From CAYVSF01 sp046482855 (lineage in GTDB: Bacteria; Bacteroidota; Bacteroidia; Bacteroidales; UBA12077), in the NCBI GenBank assembly GCA_046482855.1, contig JAWOEH010000232.1, positions 1 to 8,770 on the forward strand: a stretch of DNA of 8,770 nucleotides. Direction: 5' to 3'. Positions 1 to 5,553 of the stretch are shown piece after piece. The notes under the pieces were generated by a model. That model was not told where the DNA came from, did not search any database, and saw nothing but the letters and a program-made list of their open reading frames with translations. Both the position numbers and the translations under genes were made by a program. Positions within the stretch are counted from its first letter, which is position 1. Each line of letters starts with the position of its first letter.

Positions 1-180
1 GTTAAAATCCTCGATCCAGCCATGGGAAGTGGCCATTTCCTGGTGTATCTGTTTGATTTTCTGTGGGAACTTTACCAGGATGAGGCCCGGCTTCTGGGCA
101 AGGAATACAGCCCGGAACAGATCATCGGGTGGATACTGAACAACAACCTCCACGGCATTGACATTGACAACCGGGCCTGA
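1..180 (+). pseudogene. Truncated adenine-N6 DNA methyltransferase, PglX-like (5' end outside window)
   Basis: The reading frame is open from the first base and ends at TGA 178-180. It encodes the S-adenosylmethionine-binding motif I (DPAMGSGHF, residues about 5-13) and, about 35 residues later, the acidic motif HGIDIDNRA. This spacing, the aromatic run after GSGHF and the helix before HGIDID resemble PglX of BREX systems and large type IIG enzymes, which methylate adenine in DNA. In intact members the chain continues through VQ(I/L)A-type residues to the NPPY catalytic motif and a specificity domain. Here it stops two residues after GIDIDN, and I see no plausible continuation in another frame downstream. 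Without NPPY the product should be inactive, so I call it a remnant of a defence gene. The methyltransferase identity is firm; PglX rather than type IIG is an inference from a short segment. Confidence 0.75.
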
Positions 181-587
181 TCGTGTTCGTGTTCAAGCAA
201 AATTAAAAGATGTGTAGAAAAAAACAAATTGTTTCACGCAAAGGGAGCTACAGTCCGCTGAGTCTACAAAGAGGGCACTGCATAGTTGTTCGTATTTTAC
301 TTTTTGTGTCTTATTGTTACTATTCTCTAATTGACAGGTTGTTGTTGGGTTAAGTTGCCAAATGGTCATTGCGTTTTTTCGTGTAAAGCGCATTCGCTAT
401 GTTTTACGCCAAGGCGCCAAGGATTGAAGGCAGGAAAAGACGCCAGGCACCGTTCGGTATTCATTGTGGATACGGCATTTTTTCATGCATTTGTTTCCAT
501 GTGATTTTACAGTACAATTTTACATTTTGATGACAGGAAGCTGCCAAAAATTTCTACCTTTAGTCAACTAATTCTAAAAATCTTTAT
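181..587. other. Gene-free stretch with degenerate repeats
   Basis: No convincing gene lies in these 407 bases. A minus-strand open frame at 193-393 has no family features. The stretch contains a tandem duplication of CGCCAAGG (407-414 and 415-422) with a related CGCCAGG further on, and a TTCACGCAAAGGGAG-type segment near 232. Such low-complexity 'acgcaaag / cgccaagg' strings are, from memory, common in Bacteroidota intergenic DNA. The 3' end carries a possible promoter for the next gene, annotated separately. The stretch probably records the deletion or insertion that removed the rest of the methyltransferase. Confidence 0.5.
526..562 (+). promoter_or_regulatory. Possible promoter of the 588 gene
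   Basis: TTTG (526-529) and TACCTTTA (555-562) resemble the Bacteroidota -33 and -7 elements (TTTG and TAnnTTTG). The -7 element differs at its last base, and the 25-bp spacer is longer than the usual 19-21 bp. If real, the transcript would start near 568 and leave a leader of only about 20 bases. This is a weak call made on sequence match and position alone. Confidence 0.3.
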
Positions 588-1193
588 ATGAATACTGTAG
601 TTTCAGCTTTTCAAGAGCTTGATGATTTTGCCCGAAAAACAAACCGCCAATTGGTTACCGAAGAGCTATCGGGTAAAACCGTTGCATTACACCGTGTAAA
701 TTACCACCAGCGGTGGGCCTACATGGGCAACCGCACAGCACCCACCTGTTGGTTTGCTGCTTTTGCCGACGCGCGTAAGATGAATATTCAGGGGAACTTT
801 TCTGGTGTCTTTTTTGCTTTGCCCTGGATGAGCCCCGAAACGATTACCGTGCAATCCCGAGATATCCTCGATCGCCTCAATCCATTTGGCGGAAAGAGTG
901 CGTTCAACACTGGTGTAAGCTATTTCGATAAACAGGTACGCCTGATGGGCAATCCGCTGGAGAAAGACCGCCAATTGTTATCTCAACCCAATGTGCAGGA
1001 GGCCATTCTGGATACACTCAAACTTGACCCCGCCTTGCATGCAGGCATAAATCCCATGCGTGTGGAATTTGTTCCCGAATTGAAGGACAGAACCATCTTT
1101 GGCTTTTACCATCCCCAACGCTGGCTGTTGGAGGAGAAGTTGCTGGAAGATCTTTTTAATGCATGTGAACGAGTGCGATCTATTATAAGGTAA
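588..1193 (+). CDS. Orphan soluble protein of unknown function
   Basis: This is a complete 201-residue open frame with codon use like that of the GC-richer genes nearby. I do not recognise the family. It has no signal peptide, no membrane segment and no obvious catalytic motif. The chain is rich in aromatic and basic residues, with a Trp- and Tyr-containing first third (HQRWAYMGN, PTCWFAAF) and a charged helical C-terminus (LLEEKLLEDLFNACERVR). The minus-strand frame inside it (687-974) is a shadow. The gene stands alone between the methyltransferase remnant and the toxin-antitoxin pair, so it could be accessory cargo. No better start exists upstream because the preceding region is non-coding. 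I am confident that it is a gene but cannot assign a function. Confidence 0.75.
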   Translation: MNTVVSAFQELDDFARKTNRQLVTEELSGKTVALHRVNYHQRWAYMGNRTAPTCWFAAFADARKMNIQGNFSGVFFALPWMSPETITVQSRDILDRLNPFGGKSAFNTGVSYFDKQVRLMGNPLEKDRQLLSQPNVQEAILDTLKLDPALHAGINPMRVEFVPELKDRTIFGFYHPQRWLLEEKLLEDLFNACERVRSIIR

Positions 1194-1252
1194 TATAATT
1201 GATTGTTAGATAAATATATGCAAGTGAGAGTTGTTTGGTAATCCAAATGCAA

Positions 1253-1284
1253 TTTGACTTTTGTTGTAATTGTACCTATTTTTG
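1253..1284 (+). promoter_or_regulatory. Bacteroidota-type promoter of yefM-yoeB
   Basis: TTTG (1253-1256) is followed after 20 bp by TATTTTTG (1277-1284), an exact match to the TAnnTTTG element of the Bacteroidota housekeeping promoter. The spacing fits the published consensus. Transcription would begin near 1290, about 24 bases before the antitoxin start at 1314. The promoter overlaps the three TTGTAC sites annotated separately, as expected for an autorepressed toxin-antitoxin operon. It also argues against translation from the TTG at 1254, which would lie upstream of the transcript start. Confidence 0.65.
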
Positions 1285-1301
1285 TACAATATGTTGTACT
1301 T
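1270..1301. promoter_or_regulatory. Triple TTGTAC operator, 12-bp period, for YefM-YoeB autoregulation
   Basis: TTGTAC occurs at 1270-1275, 1282-1287 and 1294-1299, exactly 12 bp apart. The middle copy is the full palindrome TTGTACAA (1282-1289). In E. coli, YefM and the YefM-YoeB complex bind operators built on TGTACA cores whose centres are also 12 bp apart. The core and spacing therefore appear to be kept in a very distant phylum. The sites cover the -7 element and the likely transcript start, so binding should block the polymerase. The sequence and spacing are directly seen; the function is inferred from the E. coli system. Confidence 0.7.
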
Positions 1302-1313
1302 AATTGTAAGGCG

Positions 1314-1568
1314 ATGCTGACTACCACAATATCAAGCTTCAGAAGGGATATAAAAAAATATCTTGACAGGGTTACAGAGAACTTCGAAACCTTGATCATC
1401 AATCGGGGAAAAGACAAGGGTGTTGTGATAATGTCTTTAGATGAATACAACTCCTTGTGTGCAACACAGCACGAATTATCCTCACAGGAAAATGAGAAAA
1501 GGTTGGACGTGGCTATTGAGAAATTAAAGAGCAGTTCATCCTTTGAGAAAAGGATCATCGAAGAATGA
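1314..1568 (+). CDS. yefM: YefM-family antitoxin (Phd/YefM fold)
   Basis: The 84-residue protein has the YefM/Phd layout. Its N-terminal DNA-binding domain starts MLTTTISSFRRDIKKYLDRV, and the GVVIMSLDEYNSL segment (about residues 37-49) is typical of the family. The C-terminal part (about 55-84) is charged and likely disordered; in this family it wraps around and neutralises the toxin. An in-frame TTG at 1254 would add 20 residues, but those are hydrophobic and unlike any YefM N-terminus, and they overlap the promoter and operators. I therefore start at ATG 1314, where the family homology begins; AAGG just upstream can serve as a ribosome site. The gene overlaps the toxin gene by 4 bases (ATGA). 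The protein should neutralise YoeB and, alone and in complex, repress its own promoter. Confidence 0.9.
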   Translation: MLTTTISSFRRDIKKYLDRVTENFETLIINRGKDKGVVIMSLDEYNSLCATQHELSSQENEKRLDVAIEKLKSSSSFEKRIIEE

Positions 1569-1822
1569 AATACATCTTTGTAGATGAGTCATGGGAAGAT
1601 TATCTGTATTGGCAAAAGGTCGATAGAAAGATGCTAAAAAGGATAAATAGCTTATTGAAAGATATTGCACGAGCACCATTTGCTGGCTTAGGCAAGCCTG
1701 AACCGCTTAAGTATAAATACAAAGGCTACTGGTCGCGAAGGATCGACGGAGAGCATCGGTTGATTTACAAAGTAAGAGAGGATGAAATCCTAATCGCGAA
1801 ATGTCGTTTTCATTACGATTAA
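1565..1822 (+). CDS. yoeB: YoeB-family ribosome-dependent mRNA endonuclease toxin
   Basis: The 85-residue protein aligns along its whole length with E. coli YoeB (84 residues), including DESWEDYLYWQ, KPEPLK, the GYWSRRI strand and the ending CRFHYD. The catalytic residues known from YoeB fall at identical numbers: Glu46, Arg65, His83 and Tyr84. The active site therefore looks intact, with only one extra Asp at the C-terminus. YoeB binds the ribosomal A site and cleaves mRNA, stopping translation until the antitoxin is restored. The start codon overlaps the antitoxin stop, which couples their translation. This is a complete and probably functional type II toxin-antitoxin pair, beside a broken defence gene as is common in accessory DNA. 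Confidence 0.95.
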   Translation: MKYIFVDESWEDYLYWQKVDRKMLKRINSLLKDIARAPFAGLGKPEPLKYKYKGYWSRRIDGEHRLIYKVREDEILIAKCRFHYD

Positions 1823-2191
1823 TTGACCCTTAAATAGCTTTATAGTGGAGTTGTGTATAGTCGGGACTAATTTCCAAGCCCAGGAATTATCTATCTTTTT
1901 GCAGGTTTCAAAAAAGATACCAGTACAATCATAAAGGGTTAATTTACTTTGGAATCCTTACCTTAGCGCATAAATTAATATGTATCTACGTTTTTGGAAC
2001 TAATTTCATTTTGATTTTGACTTCGTCGAGCTCCGCTTCGCTGCGGTTCTTCATTTGCCCCTAGCCCTAAAGGGTGTGAAGAAAATCAATTGCTCCCTTT
2101 AGGGTAAGGGGTAAAACAATTGATTTTCATTATAATGGCTCTGATTTAAGTGCAAATACGAATAATGATATAAATTAAAGTATTAAAAGCT
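1823..2191. other. Gene-free stretch between yoeB and the oxidoreductase
   Basis: No supportable gene is present. Just after the toxin stop lies AATTGACCCTT (1821-1831), matched about 100 bp later by AAGGGTTAATT (1934-1944) as an imperfect inverted pair. Between them a 9-bp hairpin, TATCTTTTT (1892-1900) with AAAAAGATA (1911-1919), could end toxin transcription. A small hairpin CCGC/GCGG (2033-2036 and 2043-2046) precedes the interleaved inverted repeats at 2058-2128, annotated separately. I see no clear promoter for the downstream gene, although one must lie in or near this stretch. Confidence 0.45.
2058..2128. repeat. Interleaved inverted repeats (A-B-A'-B')
   Basis: Two inverted repeats are nested in alternating order. 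Arm A (2058-2074, CCCCTAGCCCTAAAGGG) pairs with A' (2095-2111, CCCTTTAGGGTAAGGGG) with two mismatches. Arm B (2081-2092, GAAAATCAATTG) pairs perfectly with B' (2117-2128, CAATTGATTTTC). Because B lies inside the A loop and B' outside it, the two stems together would form an H-type pseudoknot in RNA, or they could be alternative folds. Each A arm is itself partly palindromic (CCCTAAAGGG / CCCTTTAGGG). The element lies 63 bp before the oxidoreductase start, so it could be in that gene's leader. It could equally be a dispersed intergenic repeat. Confidence 0.6.
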
Positions 2192-3187
2192 ATGAAAGAT
2201 ACAATATTTTCAGCTTACGTAATTGAGGAGAAGGATGAACAATATGTAGGCACCTTTCATGATCACACTTTTGCCGATCTGCCCGAGGGCGATTTGCTGA
2301 TAAAAGTGGAGTACTCCTCGTTGAACTACAAAGATGCCCTTTCGGCTTCTGGCAATAAGGGTGTTACGCGTAACTATCCGCACGTGCCGGGCATCGATGC
2401 GGCCGGCGAGGTGGTAGAGAGCAAGGTGGACACCTTTGCCAAAGGCGACAAGGTAATTGTTACCAGCTACGACCTGGGCATGAATACCCATGGAGGTTTT
2501 AGTGAATACATCCGTGTACCGGCTGCCTGGGCTTTGAAGTTGCCCGAAGGCTTAACCACTAAAGAGTCCATGATGTATGGTACTGCAGGACTTACCGCAG
2601 GCATGTCGGTATTTCGTTTGCGTCAGCAAGTGCAACCTGCCGACGGGCCTGTGTTGGTTTCCGGCGCCACCGGAGGCGTGGGCTCCATAGCCGTGGCCAT
2701 GCTGGCCAAGTTGGGCTATCAGGTAACAGCTATAACAGGTAAGAAGGAGTCGGTACTCTTTTTGGAGCAGTTGGGTGCTAAAGAGGTGGTGTTTCGGCAA
2801 GATCTGCCATTGGAGGAGAAGCGTCCCATGCTTAAGACAGCTTATGCCGGTGCCATTGATGCCGTTGGCGGCCCCATTCTTGAGTATGCCCTGAAATGTG
2901 TACAGCCCCAGGGAGTGGTTACGTGTTGTGGCAATGTGGCCTCACCTAAACTGACCACAACGGTGTTCCCTTTTATCTTGCGCGGCATTAGTCTGGTGGG
3001 TATCGATTCGCAGAACTTCCCCATGGAGGAGCGCCAAAAGGTATGGCACGCATTGGCCAACGAGTTGAAGCCTGCCGTCTTGACCGACTTGTGCCAGGAG
3101 ATCAACCTTTGGGATTTACGAACCGACATCAAGGCGATGCTTGAGGGCAAAAGCAAAGGCCATAAGGTGATTCGTATTGCCGAATAA
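2192..3187 (+). CDS. acuI: AcuI/YhdH-family NADPH-dependent oxidoreductase (quinone oxidoreductase-like MDR)
   Basis: This 331-residue cytoplasmic protein belongs to the medium-chain dehydrogenase/reductase superfamily, AcuI/YhdH branch (E. coli YhdH has 324 residues). The GroES-like N-terminal half has the hallmark SSLNYKDAL (42-50), the NYPHVPGIDAAGEV stretch (61-74) and GGFSEY (101-106). The Rossmann half carries the nucleotide-binding loop SGATGGVGS (157-165), followed by KLGYQVTAITGK, and AGAIDAVGG further on. No zinc-ligand cysteine cluster is evident, as expected for this zinc-free branch. Studied members reduce acryloyl-CoA to propionyl-CoA with NADPH; the physiological substrate here is not determined. 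The DUF6122-type gene follows after 10 bases, so the two are probably co-transcribed. The gene is much richer in G+C than the genes after 5.5 kb and looks like resident chromosomal DNA. Confidence 0.88.
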   Translation: MKDTIFSAYVIEEKDEQYVGTFHDHTFADLPEGDLLIKVEYSSLNYKDALSASGNKGVTRNYPHVPGIDAAGEVVESKVDTFAKGDKVIVTSYDLGMNTHGGFSEYIRVPAAWALKLPEGLTTKESMMYGTAGLTAGMSVFRLRQQVQPADGPVLVSGATGGVGSIAVAMLAKLGYQVTAITGKKESVLFLEQLGAKEVVFRQDLPLEEKRPMLKTAYAGAIDAVGGPILEYALKCVQPQGVVTCCGNVASPKLTTTVFPFILRGISLVGIDSQNFPMEERQKVWHALANELKPAVLTDLCQEINLWDLRTDIKAMLEGKSKGHKVIRIAE

Positions 3188-3197
3188 GAGGTAACCT

Positions 3198-3527
3198 ATG
3201 CTATTGAAAGACATTGTACATTATAGTCTGCACTTCATTATTCCCTGGGCTATTGCCTGGGGATTTTTTCGCCCACACTGGAAAGTTGCCGGCTTGCACA
3301 TGGTGCTGGCCAACCTGATTGACCTTGACCACCTGTTGGCCTGGCCCGAGGTGTTTGTGGCCGGCCGATGTAGCATTGGTTTTCACCCTTTGCATTCCGG
3401 TTGGGCCATTGGGGTGTATGTGTTGCTGCTCTTCTTTCCCAAAACCCGTTGGCTGGCCATCGGGTTGGTGTTACACATCCTTACTGATGCCCTGGACTGC
3501 TGGTGGACGGCAGGATTTGGGGTTTGA
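3198..3527 (+). CDS. DUF6122-type small integral membrane protein
   Basis: This 109-residue, very hydrophobic protein probably has three or four membrane helices (about 10-24, 31-48, 68-80 and 85-100). His and Asp residues lie at the helix ends: HYSLH (8-12), DLDHLL (42-47), CSIGFHPLHS (58-67) and LHILTDALDC (92-101). This pattern matches a Bacteroidota family I recall as DUF6122. It also resembles the metal-ligand layout of YdjM/DUF457 membrane hydrolases, but enzymatic activity is only a possibility. The start at 3198 has a good ribosome site (AAGAGG) and lies 10 bases after the oxidoreductase stop, which supports an operon. An overlapping frame (3319-3642) in another phase is a shadow. Confidence 0.8.
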   Translation: MLLKDIVHYSLHFIIPWAIAWGFFRPHWKVAGLHMVLANLIDLDHLLAWPEVFVAGRCSIGFHPLHSGWAIGVYVLLLFFPKTRWLAIGLVLHILTDALDCWWTAGFGV

Positions 3528-3580
3528 TTTTCAGGTATGGAAGATTGGAGATCTTGACAAAAAAGCGCTTTCATATCCAA

Positions 3581-3625
3581 AGCCCTTATCCTTTCGATGT
3601 ATGTTTTGTTCTCAGGATAAGGGCT
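3581..3625. terminator. Hairpin between convergent genes, likely bidirectional terminator
   Basis: AGCCCTTATCCT (3581-3592) and AGGATAAGGGCT (3614-3625) form a perfect 12-bp inverted repeat around a 21-base loop. It lies between the stop of the DUF6122-type gene and the stop of the convergent exported-protein gene, where a shared terminator is expected. There is no strong T run on the plus side (TGTAAAGCTATTTG). On the minus side a TTTTTT run appears about 20 bases after the stem. Intrinsic termination is therefore plausible but not textbook. Confidence 0.5.
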
Positions 3626-3652
3626 GTAAAGCTATTTGTTGAGGTGCGTACC

Positions 3653-4483
3653 TTATATGCTTGTATCGAATAACTTTGTGAGCGGCTTCCCAATTTCGTA
3701 AAGCTCCATTACCAGTCTCGAGTGGTCGATGTTGGTGTATTCAAGTTTTACAAAACCATAGGTTTCATTGAAGTAGGTGGTCAATTTTGTCTCACCAAGT
3801 TCGCTTACGGCTGTACTTTCAATTACATAGCAACTCAGGCGGCCCAAAGGTGTATCTAACTCTCTTCGTGCTGTAACCTCATAGTTATACTGGTTCTCAA
3901 TTATACCTGACCAGGTTTTCCAGCGTTCGTCTCCCCAGCTGGCTCCGATACGTAAACTACCTTTATAGCTGCTTCCTACCTGCAAAGGATGTTTTATATA
4001 GGGGTAGGGATTCAATTGCAGTATTTTGAAAAGGTAGGCGCGTGGGGGATGTATCCAGATATTCTTTTGGTTTTCAATAACACCTGTAAAGGTTGGTTTC
4101 TGGACGTTTTTGTTAATGTGGTACGAAATTGTTCTTTGGTAATATGCCGGCTTTTTGTGTTTCCACTTTGAGTCGAGTATTTTTAAGTGGAAATCTTTTA
4201 TGGCTTCCGGATTTTCCGATTTGGCATCGACGAAATGCCAGGTATTGTCCGGTTTGATAACGAAATATTGCTCCTGGCCTGCGGCGTTTGTGAATCGATA
4301 GCGATAGTAAAAAGTGCGTCCGGGCTTGTGAATCTTTTGGTCAGGATTTATCTCCGGTTTGCCAATTTGGTTCGCATAGACATAAGAATTTATGCGTACG
4401 GTATTGTCTGTCTCTTGCTTTAGCTGCGCCAATGTTATTGCTGGAATGATAGCAAGGAGTAAAATGAGGGGGAAGTTTTTCAT
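3653..4483 (-). CDS. Exported protein of unknown function with Sec signal peptide
   Basis: The 276-residue product starts with a clear signal peptide: MKNF, a hydrophobic core, then ITLA with likely cleavage after Ala19 before Gln20. The mature part is rich in Tyr, Lys and aromatic beta-strand-like segments and has no lipobox. The C-terminal third (ARRELDTPLGRLSCYVIES followed by TYFNETYGFVKLEY) alternates like a periplasmic beta-sandwich and loosely recalls DUF3108-type proteins, but I cannot assign a family. It is transcribed alone, convergent with the oxidoreductase unit and in the same direction as the LytTR gene 305 bases upstream. Plus-strand frames inside it (3989-4171 and 4187-4423) are shadows. 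The gene call is firm, the periplasmic or surface location is likely, and the function is unknown. Confidence 0.8.
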   Translation of the reverse strand: MKNFPLILLLAIIPAITLAQLKQETDNTVRINSYVYANQIGKPEINPDQKIHKPGRTFYYRYRFTNAAGQEQYFVIKPDNTWHFVDAKSENPEAIKDFHLKILDSKWKHKKPAYYQRTISYHINKNVQKPTFTGVIENQKNIWIHPPRAYLFKILQLNPYPYIKHPLQVGSSYKGSLRIGASWGDERWKTWSGIIENQYNYEVTARRELDTPLGRLSCYVIESTAVSELGETKLTTYFNETYGFVKLEYTNIDHSRLVMELYEIGKPLTKLFDTSI

Positions 4484-4787
4484 TATAGGGTAATTTATTA
4501 GGTTTGTATTTGTTAGGGTTATATATCGTTCCCTTCGGATTCAGCGATAAAACGTTATTTTACTGTTCTATTGTATGTTTATTGTTCTGAATATATTATG
4601 GCGTGTTAGGATAACGTCATGTTCTCATCAATATATTGCATTCTCTGTTCTGTGTGCTGCCTCCGGCATCCCTCGCAATATCAGGGCGTCTTAAATCAGG
4701 AGGATTTGCATAGATATAGAAGCCTACACCCACATAAGATAACGACTCCGGCGGAGTCGAATAGGTGCTTGCTTACATCCTTTTCTG
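4484..4787. other. Gene-free stretch holding repeat copy 1
   Basis: These 304 bases separate two minus-strand genes. The left half should contain the promoter of the exported-protein gene, but I see no clean TAnnTTTG match on the minus strand. The right half is occupied by copy 1 of the dispersed repeat (4663-4756), which starts about 30 bp past the LytTR stop codon. The plus-strand frame at 4619-4813 only reads through this repeat. From here rightward the DNA is clearly more AT-rich. Confidence 0.5.
4663..4756 (+). repeat. Dispersed repeat, copy 1
   Basis: This segment matches 8324-8415 in the same orientation over about 93 bases. Shared blocks in order are CCGGCATC, CAGGG/CAGGGG, AAATC with AGGATTT, TATAGAAGC, CCCA with ATAAGA, and ACTCCGG followed by GGAG. 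The 3' end is a hairpin, GACTCC-GGC-GGAGTC (4744-4758). It lies immediately downstream of the LytTR gene. The two copies have diverged by many point changes and small indels, so it is an old element with no coding pattern. It may be a small non-autonomous repeat of the kind scattered through Bacteroidota intergenic DNA. Confidence 0.6.
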
Positions 4788-5129
4788 TTAAAGCCATTCA
4801 AATTGATTTTTGAATACGGCTATTATTTCCTTTTTATACCCTCTTGAAATGGGTAAGACTTCATCTTGACTTGTTATAATTTGGGACTCTTTTATTTGAA
4901 AATCTTTTATCTGATTGATGTTTACCATGAAAGATTGGTGAACACGTATAAACTGTGCATTGCAATCTAAGGTTTCTTCTATCTGTTTTAGGTTCTTTGA
5001 AATGGAGGATTTGTTTTGTTCCCAATAGATAGTACTGTAGGAGCCGTGGCCTTCAATGTAGCGTATTTCCCTGTAGTCAATAATCCTGTATCTCCCGCTC
5101 TCAGCTATAATTATTCTATTTTTCGTCAT
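4788..5129 (-). CDS. Stand-alone LytTR-domain DNA-binding regulator
   Basis: The 113-residue protein is essentially one LytTR domain. Family hallmarks are EIRYIEGHGSYSTIY (about 21-35), L..IEETL (about 48-54), FIRVHQSFMVNINQI (about 60-74) and LPISRGYKKEI (about 92-102). LytTR domains such as those of AgrA and ComE bind direct repeats spaced two helical turns apart and commonly control bacteriocin, quorum-sensing and virulence genes. No receiver domain or membrane segment is attached, and no upstream in-frame extension is seen. It therefore acts either constitutively or through an unseen partner. It is divergent from the peptide/protease genes, and the gap between them holds three 21-bp-period repeats that I propose as its operator. 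The DNA-binding assignment is firm; the target is inferred. Confidence 0.9.
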   Translation of the reverse strand: MTKNRIIIAESGRYRIIDYREIRYIEGHGSYSTIYWEQNKSSISKNLKQIEETLDCNAQFIRVHQSFMVNINQIKDFQIKESQIITSQDEVLPISRGYKKEIIAVFKNQFEWL

Positions 5130-5360
5130 TTTGGGTTAGTTTCTGTATTTTGGATTTAAAAGCTTTTACACCTATTTGTTCTCAAAAACAGCAAAAGGTA
5201 ACCCCCTGTAGTGGATGTTGTAAAACATAAAATCACAAATAGATCTTATGTGTCTTTTTTAAAGTGCAGGTAATTAATCTGTTACTCTGTGGTGTTCGTT
5301 AGTTTTAATTTATTTTATTTTTTTATCATGGTCGCTTTAGCGTAAATAAGCCTTTTTTCA

Positions 5361-5416
5361 TACCAGATATAAAGGAAAGCCTACCACATTTAAAGATAAA
5401 TTTACCGGATTTAAAG
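5361..5416 (+). promoter_or_regulatory. Triple 14-bp direct repeat at 21-bp period, proposed LytTR operator
   Basis: The copies are TACCAGATATAAAG (5361-5374), TACCACATTTAAAG (5382-5395) and TACCGGATTTAAAG (5403-5416). Eleven of 14 positions are identical in all three, and both offsets are exactly 21 bp, two turns of B-DNA, which puts the sites on one face. LytTR proteins such as S. aureus AgrA bind ACAGTTAAG-like direct repeats at about this same period. The ACC..ATTTAAAG core here is similar in character. The array lies 137 bp before the peptide gene and 231 bp before the divergent LytTR gene, so it could activate the former, autoregulate the latter, or both. The repeat is seen directly; the binding protein is inferred. 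Confidence 0.7.
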
Positions 5417-5454
5417 TGAATCATACAAAAGCAGTTTGATGTGCCATTATTTGA

Positions 5455-5462
5455 TAATTTTG
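5455..5462 (+). promoter_or_regulatory. Candidate -7 element of the peptide gene promoter
   Basis: TAATTTTG matches the Bacteroidota TAnnTTTG element exactly. The nearest upstream TTTG (5435-5438) is only 16 bp away, shorter than the usual 19-21, so the promoter would be weak without an activator. The last LytTR-type repeat would then be centred roughly 60 bp before the transcript start, suitable for activation from upstream. The leader would be about 85 bases. This is tentative because short matches occur by chance in AT-rich DNA. Confidence 0.35.
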
Positions 5463-5553
5463 ATAATAGTATTAATCAGTACAATTCAGGGGAAAATAAG
5501 CCGAACAGGGAACCAAATAAGATAGTAGGCATTTACGTATAAACATTAAAATT

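Larger units (their letters stand above)
5130..5553. other. Divergent control region between the LytTR regulator and the peptide gene
   Basis: These 424 AT-rich bases hold no gene I can support. They must contain the promoters of both the minus-strand LytTR gene and the plus-strand peptide gene. The visible landmarks are the three 21-bp-period repeats (5361-5416) and a TAnnTTTG element (5455-5462), both annotated separately. A short palindrome, CGCTTTAGCG (5333-5342), lies just left of the repeats. No convincing promoter was found for the regulator itself. Confidence 0.6.

Noticed and set aside
193..393. 66-residue minus-strand open frame
   Set aside because: It covers degenerate intergenic DNA, with no family features and no ribosome site.
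1254..1313. Upstream TTG start extending the antitoxin by 20 residues
   Set aside because: The added residues are hydrophobic and unlike any YefM N-terminus, and the DNA is the promoter and operator region. ATG 1314 fits the family length.
1106..1558. 150-residue minus-strand frame across the toxin-antitoxin promoter
   Set aside because: It is a shadow of the 588 gene and yefM on the other strand.
1821..1944. Small transposable element (MITE) with AATTGACCCTT/AAGGGTTAATT ends
   Set aside because: The terminal match is only 11 bp with a mismatch, and no target duplication is evident.
3319..3642. 107-residue plus-strand frame overlapping the DUF6122-type gene
   Set aside because: It is an out-of-frame shadow that runs into the terminator hairpin. 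The other frame has the membrane-protein pattern and a ribosome site.
4619..4813. 64-residue plus-strand frame before the LytTR gene
   Set aside because: It reads through dispersed repeat copy 1 and into the antisense of the LytTR gene; no coding signal.
5130..5300. Minus-strand promoter for the LytTR gene
   Set aside because: Near matches such as TACCTTTTG on the minus strand are off-spacing, and no partner -33 element was found.
5361..5416. CRISPR array or phage-type iteron origin
   Set aside because: The units are only 14 bp with 7-bp gaps and three copies, with no cas or rep gene. The geometry fits a LytTR operator better.
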